Positions 8,347 through 17,400 of a DNA stretch of 64,000 bases are shown piece after piece. Location of the stretch: assembly GCA_026708035.1 (NCBI GenBank), contig JAPOVQ010000017.1, positions 1 through 64,000 on the forward strand. Reading direction: 5' to 3'. Numbering within the stretch: the first letter of the stretch is position 1; each line of letters opens with the position of its first letter. Below the pieces are notes generated by a model that worked only from the letters and a program-made list of their open reading frames with translations, made no database searches and was not told the DNA's origin. The DNA comes from Chloroflexota bacterium (lineage in GTDB: Bacteria > Chloroflexota > UBA11872). The position numbers and the translations under genes are program-made.

Positions 8347-9741
8347 ATGACGCGCCCGGCATCGTCGCCGGCCGGCTTCGACCGCGTCGTGCTGGCCGCC
8401 TCCCGCCAGGTTGGCGCCTCCTCGGCCGCGGCCTTTCGCATCGCCTTCGGGCTCCTCGTCCTCTTCGCCGTCGGCCGCTTCGCCGCCCACGGCTGGATCG
8501 CCGAGCTCTATATCGAGCCCGAGCGTCACTTCAAATACCTTGGCTTTGAGTGGGTGCAGCCCTGGCCGGCCTGGGGCATGTATCTCCACTTCGCGCTGCT
8601 TGGCGTGGCCAGCCTGGGCGTGGCGCTCGGCTACCGTTACCGCCTCTCCATCGCCGCCTTCTTCGTCCTCTTCACCTACGTCGAGCTCATCGACAAGACG
8701 ACCTATCTCAACCACTACTACTGGGTCAGCCTGGTCAGCTTCCTGATGATCTTCATGCCCCTGCACCGAACGGCATCGCTCGACGCCTGTCGGAGGCCCG
8801 CTTGGCGCCGGGACACGATCCCCGTGTGGGTGCTCTGGACCCTCCGCGCGCAGTTGGGCGTTGTGTACCTGTTTTCCGGCATCGCCAAGCTGAATTCCGA
8901 CTGGCTGCTGCATGCGCAGCCGCTGCGGATCTGGCTCTACAACAGCGGCGACCTGCTGATCGTCGGCCCGCTGCTCCAGGAAGCCTGGGTGGCCTATGCC
9001 ATGAGCTGGGCCGGGGCCGCATTCGATCTCACGATCGTGGGCTGGCTGCTGTGGCGCCGCAGCCGCCCCTTTGCCTACCTCGTGGTCATCGCGTTTCACC
9101 TGGCAACCTGGGTGCTCTTTCCCATCGGCATCTTCCCCTGGGTCATGATCCTGGGGACCCTCATCTTCTTCTCACCCGACTGGCCCCGCCGGCTGCTCGC
9201 CAGGCTGCGCCGGCGCCCTGCGCCCAAAGGGGCCTTCACGCTGCGGTCCGCCGCGCCCCCCGGCCGGACGGCCCGCGCGGCTGCCGTCGCCCTTGGCCTG
9301 TTTGCCCTGGCGCAAGTCATCGTGCCCCTGCGCCACTGGGCCTATCCCGGCGAGGTCCGCTTCAACGAGGAGGGTTACCGCTTCGCCTGGCGCGTGATGC
9401 TGACGGAGAAGACCGGCCACGCCCAGTTCCGAGTCACCGATCCCGTCACCGGAGGGGAGTGGCTGGCGTATCCCGAGGACTACCTCACGCCCCTCCAGGC
9501 CGAGCGCATGTCCTACCAGCCGGACATGATCCTGGAGACCGCGCACTTCATCGCCGACGACTACAAGCGGCAGGGCCGCGATGTCGAGGTTCGCGCCGAC
9601 GTGTTTGTGACGTTCAACGGCCGTCCCGCCGTGCGCTTCATCGACCCCGACATCGATCTGGCCCGGCTAATGCCGGGCCTGGCGCCCAAGCCGTGGATCC
9701 TGCCCGCGCCGGACAGCGCCTCGATGCCGCCCTTGACGTAG
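8347..9741 (+). CDS. HTTM-domain membrane protein (vitamin K-dependent gamma-carboxylase-like)
   Basis: The 464-residue product from ATG 8347 has several membrane helices in its first two-thirds and a conserved cytosolic/loop segment ELIDKTTYLNHYYWVS, followed by LMIFMPLHR, typical of the HTTM family related to vitamin K-dependent gamma-carboxylase. The soluble C-terminal third includes NEEGYRFAWRVMLTEKTG, also common in these proteins. Bacterial HTTM proteins are largely uncharacterised; whether this one carboxylates Glu or oxidises a quinone cannot be read from sequence. A TTG 30 bases upstream is an alternative start. It is followed by a convergent operon. Confidence 0.85.
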   Translation: MTRPASSPAGFDRVVLAASRQVGASSAAAFRIAFGLLVLFAVGRFAAHGWIAELYIEPERHFKYLGFEWVQPWPAWGMYLHFALLGVASLGVALGYRYRLSIAAFFVLFTYVELIDKTTYLNHYYWVSLVSFLMIFMPLHRTASLDACRRPAWRRDTIPVWVLWTLRAQLGVVYLFSGIAKLNSDWLLHAQPLRIWLYNSGDLLIVGPLLQEAWVAYAMSWAGAAFDLTIVGWLLWRRSRPFAYLVVIAFHLATWVLFPIGIFPWVMILGTLIFFSPDWPRRLLARLRRRPAPKGAFTLRSAAPPGRTARAAAVALGLFALAQVIVPLRHWAYPGEVRFNEEGYRFAWRVMLTEKTGHAQFRVTDPVTGGEWLAYPEDYLTPLQAERMSYQPDMILETAHFIADDYKRQGRDVEVRADVFVTFNGRPAVRFIDPDIDLARLMPGLAPKPWILPAPDSASMPPLT

Positions 9742-9761
9742 TGACAACCATCGCAAGTCCT

Positions 9762-9786
9762 GTAGGGGCGCCCCTGGTGGGCGCCC
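9762..9786. repeat. Short inverted repeat, family D
   Basis: The sequence GTAGGGGCGCCCCTGGTGGG, followed by CGCCC, contains GGGGCGCCCC and GGGCGCCC inverted arms. Related GTAGGGGCG units occur at 23.25, 26.0 and 33.6 kb. It lies between two convergent genes. Confidence 0.6.
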
Positions 9787-9802
9787 TCCGCGGTCTCGGG
9801 TG

Positions 9803-10891
9803 CTATCGCATGCTGTCGCCGTCGGTGTCGCTGAATCCGACCGCGACTCCCAGCAGGCTCACTACCTCGGTGTTGAGTGTGCGGCGAAGCTCCATCACCC
9901 GGTCATAGACCGCCCGCACCTGCGCCGGCCGGTCCACCACGGCGTCGCGCAGGGGTCCTTCCACGGCGTCCACCGCCATCAACGCGTCCTCAAACTGGCT
10001 GCGCATGCGCTCGTCTGCCGCGGTCGACAGCGGAGTGACCAGGTGTGACACCCCGAGCCCATCGTTGTCGGCGTCTCCCAGGTACACATCGCGCATGCCC
10101 AGCACCGTCGCGCGCAGATCGGCCAGGCCATTGCCGCCGGCCCCGCCGGGGATGGCCGCAAGGTCGGGACCGTCGCCCCGCAGCCCCAACGCAGCCGCCA
10201 ACTGCAGGTCCGTCAGCGTGCGGATGAGGAAGACCTGCGTCCGCACCACTTCGGCGACCGCCGCGCTCTCGAGCATCGAGCTCGATGACCGTCCGGTGAG
10301 AAAGTCCCGGTAAGCGGGGCCGCCGTTCCGCGACACCGTCCACTCCTCGACGATGGCGCCGGTTTCAGACGCAATCACCCCGCCGAGCGCGCGCAAGTAC
10401 TCACAGCGCGCGGACGCGGAATCGGACAGCCGGGACACCGCGTCCGGGTCGAACACGATGTATTCGATCGCCCCAAATCCCCGCTGTGTCGACGCAAGGG
10501 TGTTCCGCACCGCGTCCTCGGTCGTCGCGGGGTTCTCCGCCAACATCCGCTCGATTCGCGCGGGATCGATTGGCGACCAGTCGATCAGCCCGCCGGAGCG
10601 TCGGTCGGCAACCGGACCGAACGCCATTGCCGCCGACCGCAGCCACGCTCCGCGCGCGTCCCGCCACGCCTGGTACGCAGATCGCAGCGTGCTATCCGAG
10701 GGCGCCGCGCACAGCGCCTCAAGCGCCGTCTCGAGGTCGGTGGCCGCCGCGCCGGCCGCCTGGTACGTCGGCACAATTACCTGGTCCGTGAGACTGATGA
10801 GCACCTCGGAGTCGTCGGGAGCGCCCTCGCCGCATCCGACCAACAGGACCATCAAGCCCGCCGCAACCAGTCCCGCCAGCAGCCGCACCAC
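9803..10891 (-). CDS. Imelysin-family (peptidase M75-like) lipoprotein, degenerate motif
   Basis: The 362-residue product starts at GTG 10891 with a signal peptide and lipobox LLVGC (Cys20), so it is probably anchored at the cell surface. The helical body matches imelysin-like proteins, a family linked to iron uptake. The signature GxHxxE is changed: residues 138-143 read GFGAIE, with Gly at the His position. The second imelysin in this operon keeps GWHAIE. The start overlaps the stop of the DUF1111 gene by one base (TAGTG). It is the last gene of a minus-strand operon and is probably a structural or binding member rather than a metal-dependent enzyme. Confidence 0.8.
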   Translation of the reverse strand: MVRLLAGLVAAGLMVLLVGCGEGAPDDSEVLISLTDQVIVPTYQAAGAAATDLETALEALCAAPSDSTLRSAYQAWRDARGAWLRSAAMAFGPVADRRSGGLIDWSPIDPARIERMLAENPATTEDAVRNTLASTQRGFGAIEYIVFDPDAVSRLSDSASARCEYLRALGGVIASETGAIVEEWTVSRNGGPAYRDFLTGRSSSSMLESAAVAEVVRTQVFLIRTLTDLQLAAALGLRGDGPDLAAIPGGAGGNGLADLRATVLGMRDVYLGDADNDGLGVSHLVTPLSTAADERMRSQFEDALMAVDAVEGPLRDAVVDRPAQVRAVYDRVMELRRTLNTEVVSLLGVAVGFSDTDGDSMR

Positions 10892-12300
10892 TACAACGAC
10901 CTCAAGAACTGCAGCAACGCCTCGCGCTCGGCCGCCGTCAGCGCCATGAACCGATCGCGGGCGGCTTGCCCTTCGCCGCCGTGCCAGAGAATCGCCTCCT
11001 CGAGGCTCCGCGCCCGTCCGTCATGCAGGAACATGGTGTGGCCGTTGACGACGTTCACCAGGCCAATGCCCCACAGCGGTGGCGTGCGCCATTCGCGGCC
11101 AGTGGCCACGCCGTCGGGCCGCCCGTCCGCCAGCCCCTCGCCCATGTCGTGGAGCAGCAAGTCCGTGAAGGGAAAGATGGTCTGGTTGCGCAGCGGCTCG
11201 ACGGGGTGGTCGTTCCCGGTGACGTGCCTGGGCGTGTGGCACGCGGCGCAGCCGGTCTGGACGAAGAGCTCCGCGCCCTGTCGCACGCGGGGATCGTCAA
11301 CGTTGCGCATCGCCGGCACGGCCAGCGTTTGCACGTAGAACGCAACCTGAGCGAGTCGCTCGTCCGGAATCTCGGGCGCGCCGCCGTTCGGCGCCGCCGC
11401 GCACGCGTCCTGCGCCGCCGGACAGTTTTCCTCCGGGAACAGGGTCGACGTGATCCCAACGTCACCCAGGAACGCGCCGGCGGCTTGCTGCTCTACCGTG
11501 GGCTGGTTGGCCTTCCACCCGAAGCGCCCCAGCACATCCTCCCCGCGCCGGATGTCCCGCACCATGTTCGGACGCCCGGAAATACCGTCGCCGTCAGCGT
11601 CGTCGGGATCCGCCACGTCCAGAATGCGCTGCGCCGGAATGGCCTCCAGCAAGCCCATGCCGATGACGGCCGAGGCGATGCGGGGCGAGATCATGATCGC
11701 CGGATCGTGCGGACCAAAGGCAAGGTCCAGGATGACGTAGGTCGGCTTGCGCAGCGTGAACGGCGTGCCGTCCGGGTAGACGCCGCCGATGATTTCATAG
11801 CGGATGCCGATCCGCCCCTCCGGCGCGACGCCGATGACGCCACGGTCCTGCAACTGCCCGCCGTAGACCGGGTCGTCAATCGGCCCGTTCGGCCCGGCAA
11901 TACTGAGCCGCAGCAGCAACCCGCGCTCGGGATCTTCGTCATGATCCGGCGGCTTGGCCCGGCCATCGCGGGCGTGACACGACGAGCACGACAGCGCGTT
12001 GAACGTCGGGCCCAGGCCGTCTCGCGCTTCGGTCGACGCCGGGGCCGTGACCCAGTTTTGCGTGAAAAAGCTGTCGCCCACCTCGAAGATGCGCCGCTCC
12101 TCGTTGGCCAGGTTGCGCGCGGAGAGCTCGAACGCGTTGCTGCCGGCGCTGAACGCCGTCGTCGCCCCGCCCAACCGCTCGTCGAAAACCAAATCGAGGT
12201 CAATGCCCGGTCGGTCGGGTCCGCACGAGGCGAGCAACGCGCCCATGAACACGACGGCCGCCAGCCGCCCGAAGGCGCGGCGCGCTCCGACCAGTACCAT
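10891..12300 (-). CDS. Di-haem cytochrome-like lipoprotein (DUF1111, thiol oxidoreductase family)
   Basis: The 469-residue product from ATG 12300 carries a signal peptide with lipobox LLASC (22-26) and two CxxCH haem c motifs, CSSCH (105-109) and CAACH (351-355). The second is in the family's typical C-terminal context, followed by GREWRTPPLWGIG and FLHDGRARSLEEAI. The family (DUF1111, often annotated di-haem oxidoredutase or thiol oxidoreductase) is commonly encoded beside imelysin genes in iron-responsive clusters, exactly as here. It would act outside the membrane, perhaps oxidising or reducing iron. The open frame extends upstream to 12585, but the signal peptide fixes the start. Confidence 0.9.
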   Translation of the reverse strand: MVLVGARRAFGRLAAVVFMGALLASCGPDRPGIDLDLVFDERLGGATTAFSAGSNAFELSARNLANEERRIFEVGDSFFTQNWVTAPASTEARDGLGPTFNALSCSSCHARDGRAKPPDHDEDPERGLLLRLSIAGPNGPIDDPVYGGQLQDRGVIGVAPEGRIGIRYEIIGGVYPDGTPFTLRKPTYVILDLAFGPHDPAIMISPRIASAVIGMGLLEAIPAQRILDVADPDDADGDGISGRPNMVRDIRRGEDVLGRFGWKANQPTVEQQAAGAFLGDVGITSTLFPEENCPAAQDACAAAPNGGAPEIPDERLAQVAFYVQTLAVPAMRNVDDPRVRQGAELFVQTGCAACHTPRHVTGNDHPVEPLRNQTIFPFTDLLLHDMGEGLADGRPDGVATGREWRTPPLWGIGLVNVVNGHTMFLHDGRARSLEEAILWHGGEGQAARDRFMALTAAEREALLQFLRSL

Positions 12301-12353
12301 TGGCCCGGGGTCACCGCACCCAGGCCGCACGCGGCGGCGCCGCCCGCGCCGTC

Positions 12354-13130
12354 CTACCCCGCATGCGACCTGCCGCGAGTGGCGGATGCGGTGACCTTGG
12401 CTGTGAAGTGCCGTTCCACCCGGCCGGTCGCCAGCATGGCGCCGACGAACAGAAGCCAGACGAAAAAGCCGGTTCCCACAATGGGGTGCATGATCGTCGC
12501 GGCATCGATCCAGATGAATTGCATGGCCAGGCCGATGACGGCCGAGACGGGCGCGATGCGCCGGAGCTGCCCGCCAACTCTCCACTGATACCGGGCGGCG
12601 ATGAGCAGGGCCAATCCGGCCGCCACGAAGCCGATCTTTCCAGCGATCCAGTGGATGCCGTCAAGCGCCTCCGCAGCCGTGCCGCCCGTGTCCGGGGCCG
12701 CGGTCGCCCCGACCGCTAGGGCGATCGCGCTGGCGCCCGAAACGCCCAAGCCGACCCCGGCGGTGGCGAGGAGATACGGAACCAGCGGCGTGCCCAGACG
12801 CTGGCGAATGATCCACGTCCGCGGTAGAAACCACGCCCCGGCAACGAGCGCAATCCCCGCCACGACGCGTCCGGCGCCGCCCAAGCCATAGGCGCCGCGC
12901 TGATCGGCGATGGCCGCCAGCGTCTCGGCCAGGGTGTCGTGGTCCGCGGCCGCCGACACGCGTCCGATCACCGAGACGGCCAGGGCCAGCGCGGCCAGAA
13001 CGAGCAGCCGGCCCGCATAGCGCGCAGCCGCGGCCGGCGCCGAACCGGCCGCGGCCGGCAAGGGCACGCGGCCCGCGACCTCAGGCACCGGGCCGCCCCG
13101 TTGCAGCCGCGGTGCCAGGCCACGGACCAC
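12354..13130 (-). CDS. Multi-pass membrane protein, unknown function, in the imelysin operon
   Basis: The 258-residue product starts at GTG 13130. After a Pro/Ala-rich N-terminus it has about six hydrophobic segments, for example RLLVLAALALAVSVIG, GFVAAGLALLIAA and VWLLFVGAMLATG, plus short loops with His (DGIHWIAGK, ATIMHPIVG). It lies between the two imelysin genes, 9 bases downstream of the upstream one, so it is probably in the same iron-related operon. I recognise no family. The His residues near membrane ends might bind haem or metal, but this is speculative. Confidence 0.65.
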   Translation of the reverse strand: MVRGLAPRLQRGGPVPEVAGRVPLPAAAGSAPAAAARYAGRLLVLAALALAVSVIGRVSAAADHDTLAETLAAIADQRGAYGLGGAGRVVAGIALVAGAWFLPRTWIIRQRLGTPLVPYLLATAGVGLGVSGASAIALAVGATAAPDTGGTAAEALDGIHWIAGKIGFVAAGLALLIAARYQWRVGGQLRRIAPVSAVIGLAMQFIWIDAATIMHPIVGTGFFVWLLFVGAMLATGRVERHFTAKVTASATRGRSHAG

Positions 13131-13139
13131 GGCCCTCCA

Positions 13140-14294
13140 CTAGCTCACGCTGATGGTGATGCCGAGCGCCTGCGCCGCGCCGACGATCGTGTCCGTCTGC
13201 TCTTCCAGAGCGACGATGGCGTCGAGCACGGCCTTCCGCCCGTCGTCCGCGTCGGACACGCCCTCGAGCAGGTGCTGATCAAACGGCGCCTCGATCGCCT
13301 TCGTCAGGTTCACGCTCCGCTCGATCTGCGCCGCCAGCTGCTCGGCAATCTCCGCGTCCTGGGCCTCGATCAGGTCCATGATCCCGGGGCCGGCCACCTG
13401 GCCGAAGTTGCCCAGAAACACCATCTGAATCCCCAGGGCGTTGCCCACGATGTCGGCGGTGGTGTTGTCGGAGAAGCAGGAGTGCTCGTCCTCCTGGGAC
13501 CGCGCCTCGTAGGCCACGGTCATGCGCTCGCCGGCCAGTTCGCCGCGGCTCAGCTCACCGATGCCGGTGATGATTCGACGCAGAGCCTCGTCCGTGTCGA
13601 CCGAGGTGAACTCGGCGCGGTAGTTGTCACCGCGACCGGGCGCCCACGCGTCCACCATGTCCTGCAGATGCTGCAGCAGCAGGTCCGACGCAACCGCCAG
13701 ATACGTGGCGCGGCGGTCGGCGTTCGCGGCCGTGGTGAAGTCTTCGATGGACCGTTCGCCCGGTCCGGCCACGCTCAGGTCCTGGCCCCACAGCAAGAAC
13801 TCGATGGCGTGCCAGCCCGTCGACACATTCGCCTCGCCGCCCTCTTCGTTCAGCGACACCAGCAGATCGGCGTTGATGACCGGAAAGGTCTCTGCGTCAT
13901 TGATGATGCCGGCGCTCGGATTGTCGACGACGTAGTCGATGTACGCCTCATCCAGCGGCCAGGCGTTGATCAGCCCTTCGGGACCATCCTCCGGATGGTC
14001 GATGGGACCATCGTAGAAGCGGAACGCTTCGGTCGGCCCATAGTCGTCGCGGGCGATCAGCCACATGCGCTTGGCGGCTTCGAGATGCGCCGCCGTGGGC
14101 TCTGCCAGGAATCGGTCAATGGCCCGGTCCATGGCCTGCGCTGAGCTCAGGCTCTGCGCATACAGGTGGTGGACGCCGTTGGCGTAGTTCGTCACCACGT
14201 CCTGCTTCAGCTCGGTGGTGGGTCCGCTTTCGCCGCAGGCTGCCAGCAGCCCGGCCATGAGACTCGCCACCACGACCAGAACGATTCTTCGCAC
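13140..14294 (-). CDS. Imelysin-family (peptidase M75-like) lipoprotein
   Basis: The 384-residue product has a signal peptide with lipobox LLAAC (Cys20) and the intact imelysin motif GWHAIEFLLWG (160-170, GxHxxE). Further family features include EDEHSCFSDNT near residue 270. Imelysin-like proteins are surface or periplasmic iron-related proteins; peptidase activity has been claimed for some and is doubtful for others. It is the first gene of an operon continuing with a membrane protein, a DUF1111 di-haem protein and a second imelysin. Its promoter at 14379-14406 and two dyads between promoter and start suggest iron-dependent repression. Confidence 0.9.
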   Translation of the reverse strand: MRRIVLVVVASLMAGLLAACGESGPTTELKQDVVTNYANGVHHLYAQSLSSAQAMDRAIDRFLAEPTAAHLEAAKRMWLIARDDYGPTEAFRFYDGPIDHPEDGPEGLINAWPLDEAYIDYVVDNPSAGIINDAETFPVINADLLVSLNEEGGEANVSTGWHAIEFLLWGQDLSVAGPGERSIEDFTTAANADRRATYLAVASDLLLQHLQDMVDAWAPGRGDNYRAEFTSVDTDEALRRIITGIGELSRGELAGERMTVAYEARSQEDEHSCFSDNTTADIVGNALGIQMVFLGNFGQVAGPGIMDLIEAQDAEIAEQLAAQIERSVNLTKAIEAPFDQHLLEGVSDADDGRKAVLDAIVALEEQTDTIVGAAQALGITISVS

Positions 14295-14321
14295 TGCCCC
14301 TCTCCCATTCGCGCCGCGCCC

Positions 14322-14336
14322 GCTAACTGGGTTAGC
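14322..14336. promoter_or_regulatory. Dyad in the leader of the imelysin operon
   Basis: GCTAAC-TGG-GTTAGC is a perfect 6-bp inverted repeat, 28 bases upstream of the imelysin start codon. The core resembles the half-sites of DtxR/IdeR-type metal repressors, but the match is by eye. Its centre is about 31.5 bases from the next dyad, close to three helical turns. Confidence 0.45.
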
Positions 14337-14351
14337 ACCGACGCCTAAAGT

Positions 14352-14369
14352 TCTTAGTCTCCACTAAGA
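14352..14369. promoter_or_regulatory. Dyad just downstream of the predicted transcription start of the imelysin operon
   Basis: TCTTAGT-CTCC-ACTAAGA is a perfect 7-bp inverted repeat. It would lie a few bases past the transcription start predicted from the -10 at 14379-14384. This is a good operator position for a repressor, most simply an iron-responsive one given the genes downstream. Confidence 0.5.
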
Positions 14370-14378
14370 GACGGCCGT

Positions 14379-14406
14379 AGGATAGGCGAACGCCCGGAGT
14401 TGTCAA
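14379..14406 (-). promoter_or_regulatory. Sigma-70-type promoter of the imelysin operon
   Basis: On the minus strand a perfect -35 TTGACA (14406-14401) is followed after 16 bases by a -10 TATCCT (14384-14379). The predicted start is near 14372, giving a leader of about 78 bases that contains two dyads. Confidence 0.6.
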
Positions 14407-14410
14407 GGCG

Positions 14411-17400
14411 GTGCCCACGGTCGCGGGCCGCAATCTCCATCGCCTCGATCCACGTCGGCGCGTTGCCGCCCACGCCCCCGCCCGCGAGACAATTCGGACC
14501 CCGCTCGCGCAGGGACAGCCCTCATGGACGCCCAACTGCTGGACTCGCCTTCATCGAATGGGCGGTCGCGCGTTTCGTAGGGCGCGCACACCGGGCCGGC
14601 GCTGGCATGCTGGGGGCGCTACCCGCACGAGACGACGCTTGCCTCACCGCTGGTCTTCCCCGCGCCTGAACCTGCCCGGGCTCGGTCATCGACTCCGAGG
14701 CCGCCGAACGTCCAGGATCACGAGGGTCGTCGTTGCCATCGTCGGCCTCGCGCTGCTCGGCGGGGTCACAGCCGCTCTCCTGGGCTGGGCCTCCCTCACC
14801 GAGCGCGGCGTGACCTTCGGTCTCGCCGATCTGCCCGAGCTGCGTCATGCGGACGCGCCCGCCATCGGCGCCAACACCTTCCTGCATCGCGAAGCGGACC
14901 CCGCCAAGGTCGAGCGCGAGCTGGAGCTCCTGGCCAGCGCGGGCATCGGCCTCATCCGCCAGGAGATTCTGTGGGTCGAAATCGAGCCTCACGCCAAGGG
15001 TGTCTACATCGACAACCACGGCGAAGATTCCTGGGCCAAATACGACCGCATCGTCGATCTGGCGCAGGGCTTCGGCATCGAGGTGCTCGCCCGACTCGAC
15101 CGCCCCCCGCCGTGGGCCACGCCCGGCTTCAACCCGCAGGAAAACACGTCGATCCAGATGCCGCCCGCGGATTTCACCGACTTCGCCGACTTTGCCGCGG
15201 CGGTTGCCGCGCGCTACCGAGGCAAAGTCAAGTACTTCCAGATCTGGAACGAGCCCAACCTCTTCGGCGAGTGGGGCGGCCGGCCGCCGGACCCCGCCGC
15301 CTACCTCGACATGCTGCGCGAGGTCGGCGCCGCCGTGCGGGCCGCCAACCCCGACGCCGTCATCGTGCTGGCCGGGCTGGCGCCCACAATCGAAACCGGC
15401 CCCGACAACCTCAGCGACCTGCTGTTCCTGGAGCGGCTCTATCAGCTGGGCGCTAGGGGCGCGTTCGACATCGCCTCCAGCATGTCCTATGGGCTGTTCA
15501 CCGGCCCGCGCGATCCCCGCATCGACGCGTCCCGGACGAACCTTCCTCGCGCCGTGCTCTGGCGCGAGATCATGGAATCCCACGGCGACGCCGGCACGCC
15601 GATCTGGGCTTCGGAGTATGGCTGGATGTCGCTGCCCCCCGGCTGGCAGGGCGACCAGGGTATTTGGGGCAATCACCCGGCAGCAGACCAGGCGGCCTGG
15701 ACCGTGGACGGCATCCGGCGAGCACGTGAGCAATGGCCCTGGCTGCCCACCATCATGATCTGGGCCGCGCGCTGGCCGCACGACACCCACCCGGACGACC
15801 CCACGCCGTTCTTCGGGCTGCTCACAAGGGACTTGCAGCCGCGCGACCACATGCTGGCTCTGGAACGGGCCTACGCCGACGCCCCAAGCGCCGGCATCGG
15901 CCTGCACCAGGAAACCCACGCCGCCTTCACCTTCGACGGACCATGGCCGCGGGTGCCCAGCGACTGGGCGTCGCTCGGATTCCATCGCCAGACCGGGCAG
16001 CCCGACGCACGGCTGGAGCTGCGATTCGAGGGCGACTCGGTCGGCCTGCTCACTCGGCGCGGCCCCGACATGGGACAGGTGCGCGTGCGCATCGACGGCC
16101 ACAGCGCCCTGGCCGACGCCCTGCCGCGCAACGCGGCCGGCGAGGCGATCCTGAATCTCTATGCCCCCGAGGTGGAGCGTCTGGCGCGCATTCCCATCGC
16201 GCGCGGGCTGTCCCAAGGCCCGCACGTGCTCGAATTGACGGTGATGGCCGAGCGCGACCCGCGATCGTCGGGGGGACTGGTGATCGCCGACGGCGCGCTG
16301 GTAGGCAACTCGCGGCCGCTCTGGCCCTACGCCGCCGTCGCCGCCACCTGGGCGCTGGCGCTGGCCGTGCTCGTCTGGGCCGCTGGCGGCCGCGCCGTTC
16401 GGGCTGCGGCGCGGATTCCGCGAGTCGAACTCCTGGACCGGCGTCTGCCGCTCGGACTGCACGCCGGCGAGGTGGCCGCCGCCGCCCTGGCCGTGGTGTT
16501 CGCCCTGCTGCCCGACGGCACGCCGGCGTCCGCCTGGACCCTGGTTCGGCTGGTGCTGGCGGCGGCGCTGGGCGCGCTGGCGCTGGCGCGCCCGCGTCAC
16601 ATAGCCATCGCGGCCGTCGCCGCCATCCCCTTCGTCGGCGTGATCGCGCGCACCGGCATCTACGACCGTCCGGTCGGCGAGACGCTCATCGTCATTCTGG
16701 TCATCGCCTGGGTGGCGCGCGCGCTGGCGCAGCGCCGCTGGCCGCTGCAACGCAGCGAAGACGCGGACGGACCAGAGCAAGCCGCGTCATCGCCGAGTCC
16801 GACTCCCTTTCCCCTTGAGGGAGAGGGCCGGCGGGAGGGGTTCATGCTCCGGCTATTCCGGCGTCCGGCCCCCTCTCCCCTTGCGGGAGAGGGCGGGGGT
16901 GAGGGGTTCCCCCTTCCGTCACTCCCGCGCAGGCGGGAATCCACCGTCGTTTACCGCTGGCTAGCGAGCCAGAGTGGGTGGCTCTGGCTCGCGCTCGCCG
17001 TCATCGCCGCCGGCGTCGCGGCCACGTTGGCGGCGGACTTCCCGCGGGTCGCCTGGCGCGACCTGCGCACCGTCATCGTCGAACCCGCGCTGCTGTTCCT
17101 GGTCCTGCTCAGCGTGATGCGCGACCGCGCCGACGCGCAGCGGCTCGGCGTGGCGCTGGTGCTCGGGGCGGTGGTGTCGGCAGTCGTGGCGCTGGCGCTG
17201 ATCCCCGCAGGCGCCGTCGTCACCGATGCTGGACCGCCGCGGCTGCGCGGCTTGTTCGGTTCGCCCAACAACCTGGCGCTCATCCTGGAGCGGGCACTGC
17301 CCCTGACCGTTGGACTGGCACTCGCCGTCGCCTACCGCCGGCGCCTGCGCGTCACCGCTTGGGCCGCCGCGGCGGTGCTGGTGGCGGTGCTGGTGCTCAC

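Noticed and set aside
14522-16780. 752-codon minus-strand frame opposite the glycosidase-ligase gene
   Set aside because: The plus strand carries clear glycosidase and membrane motifs; the antisense product is His/Gly/Arg-rich with no domain.
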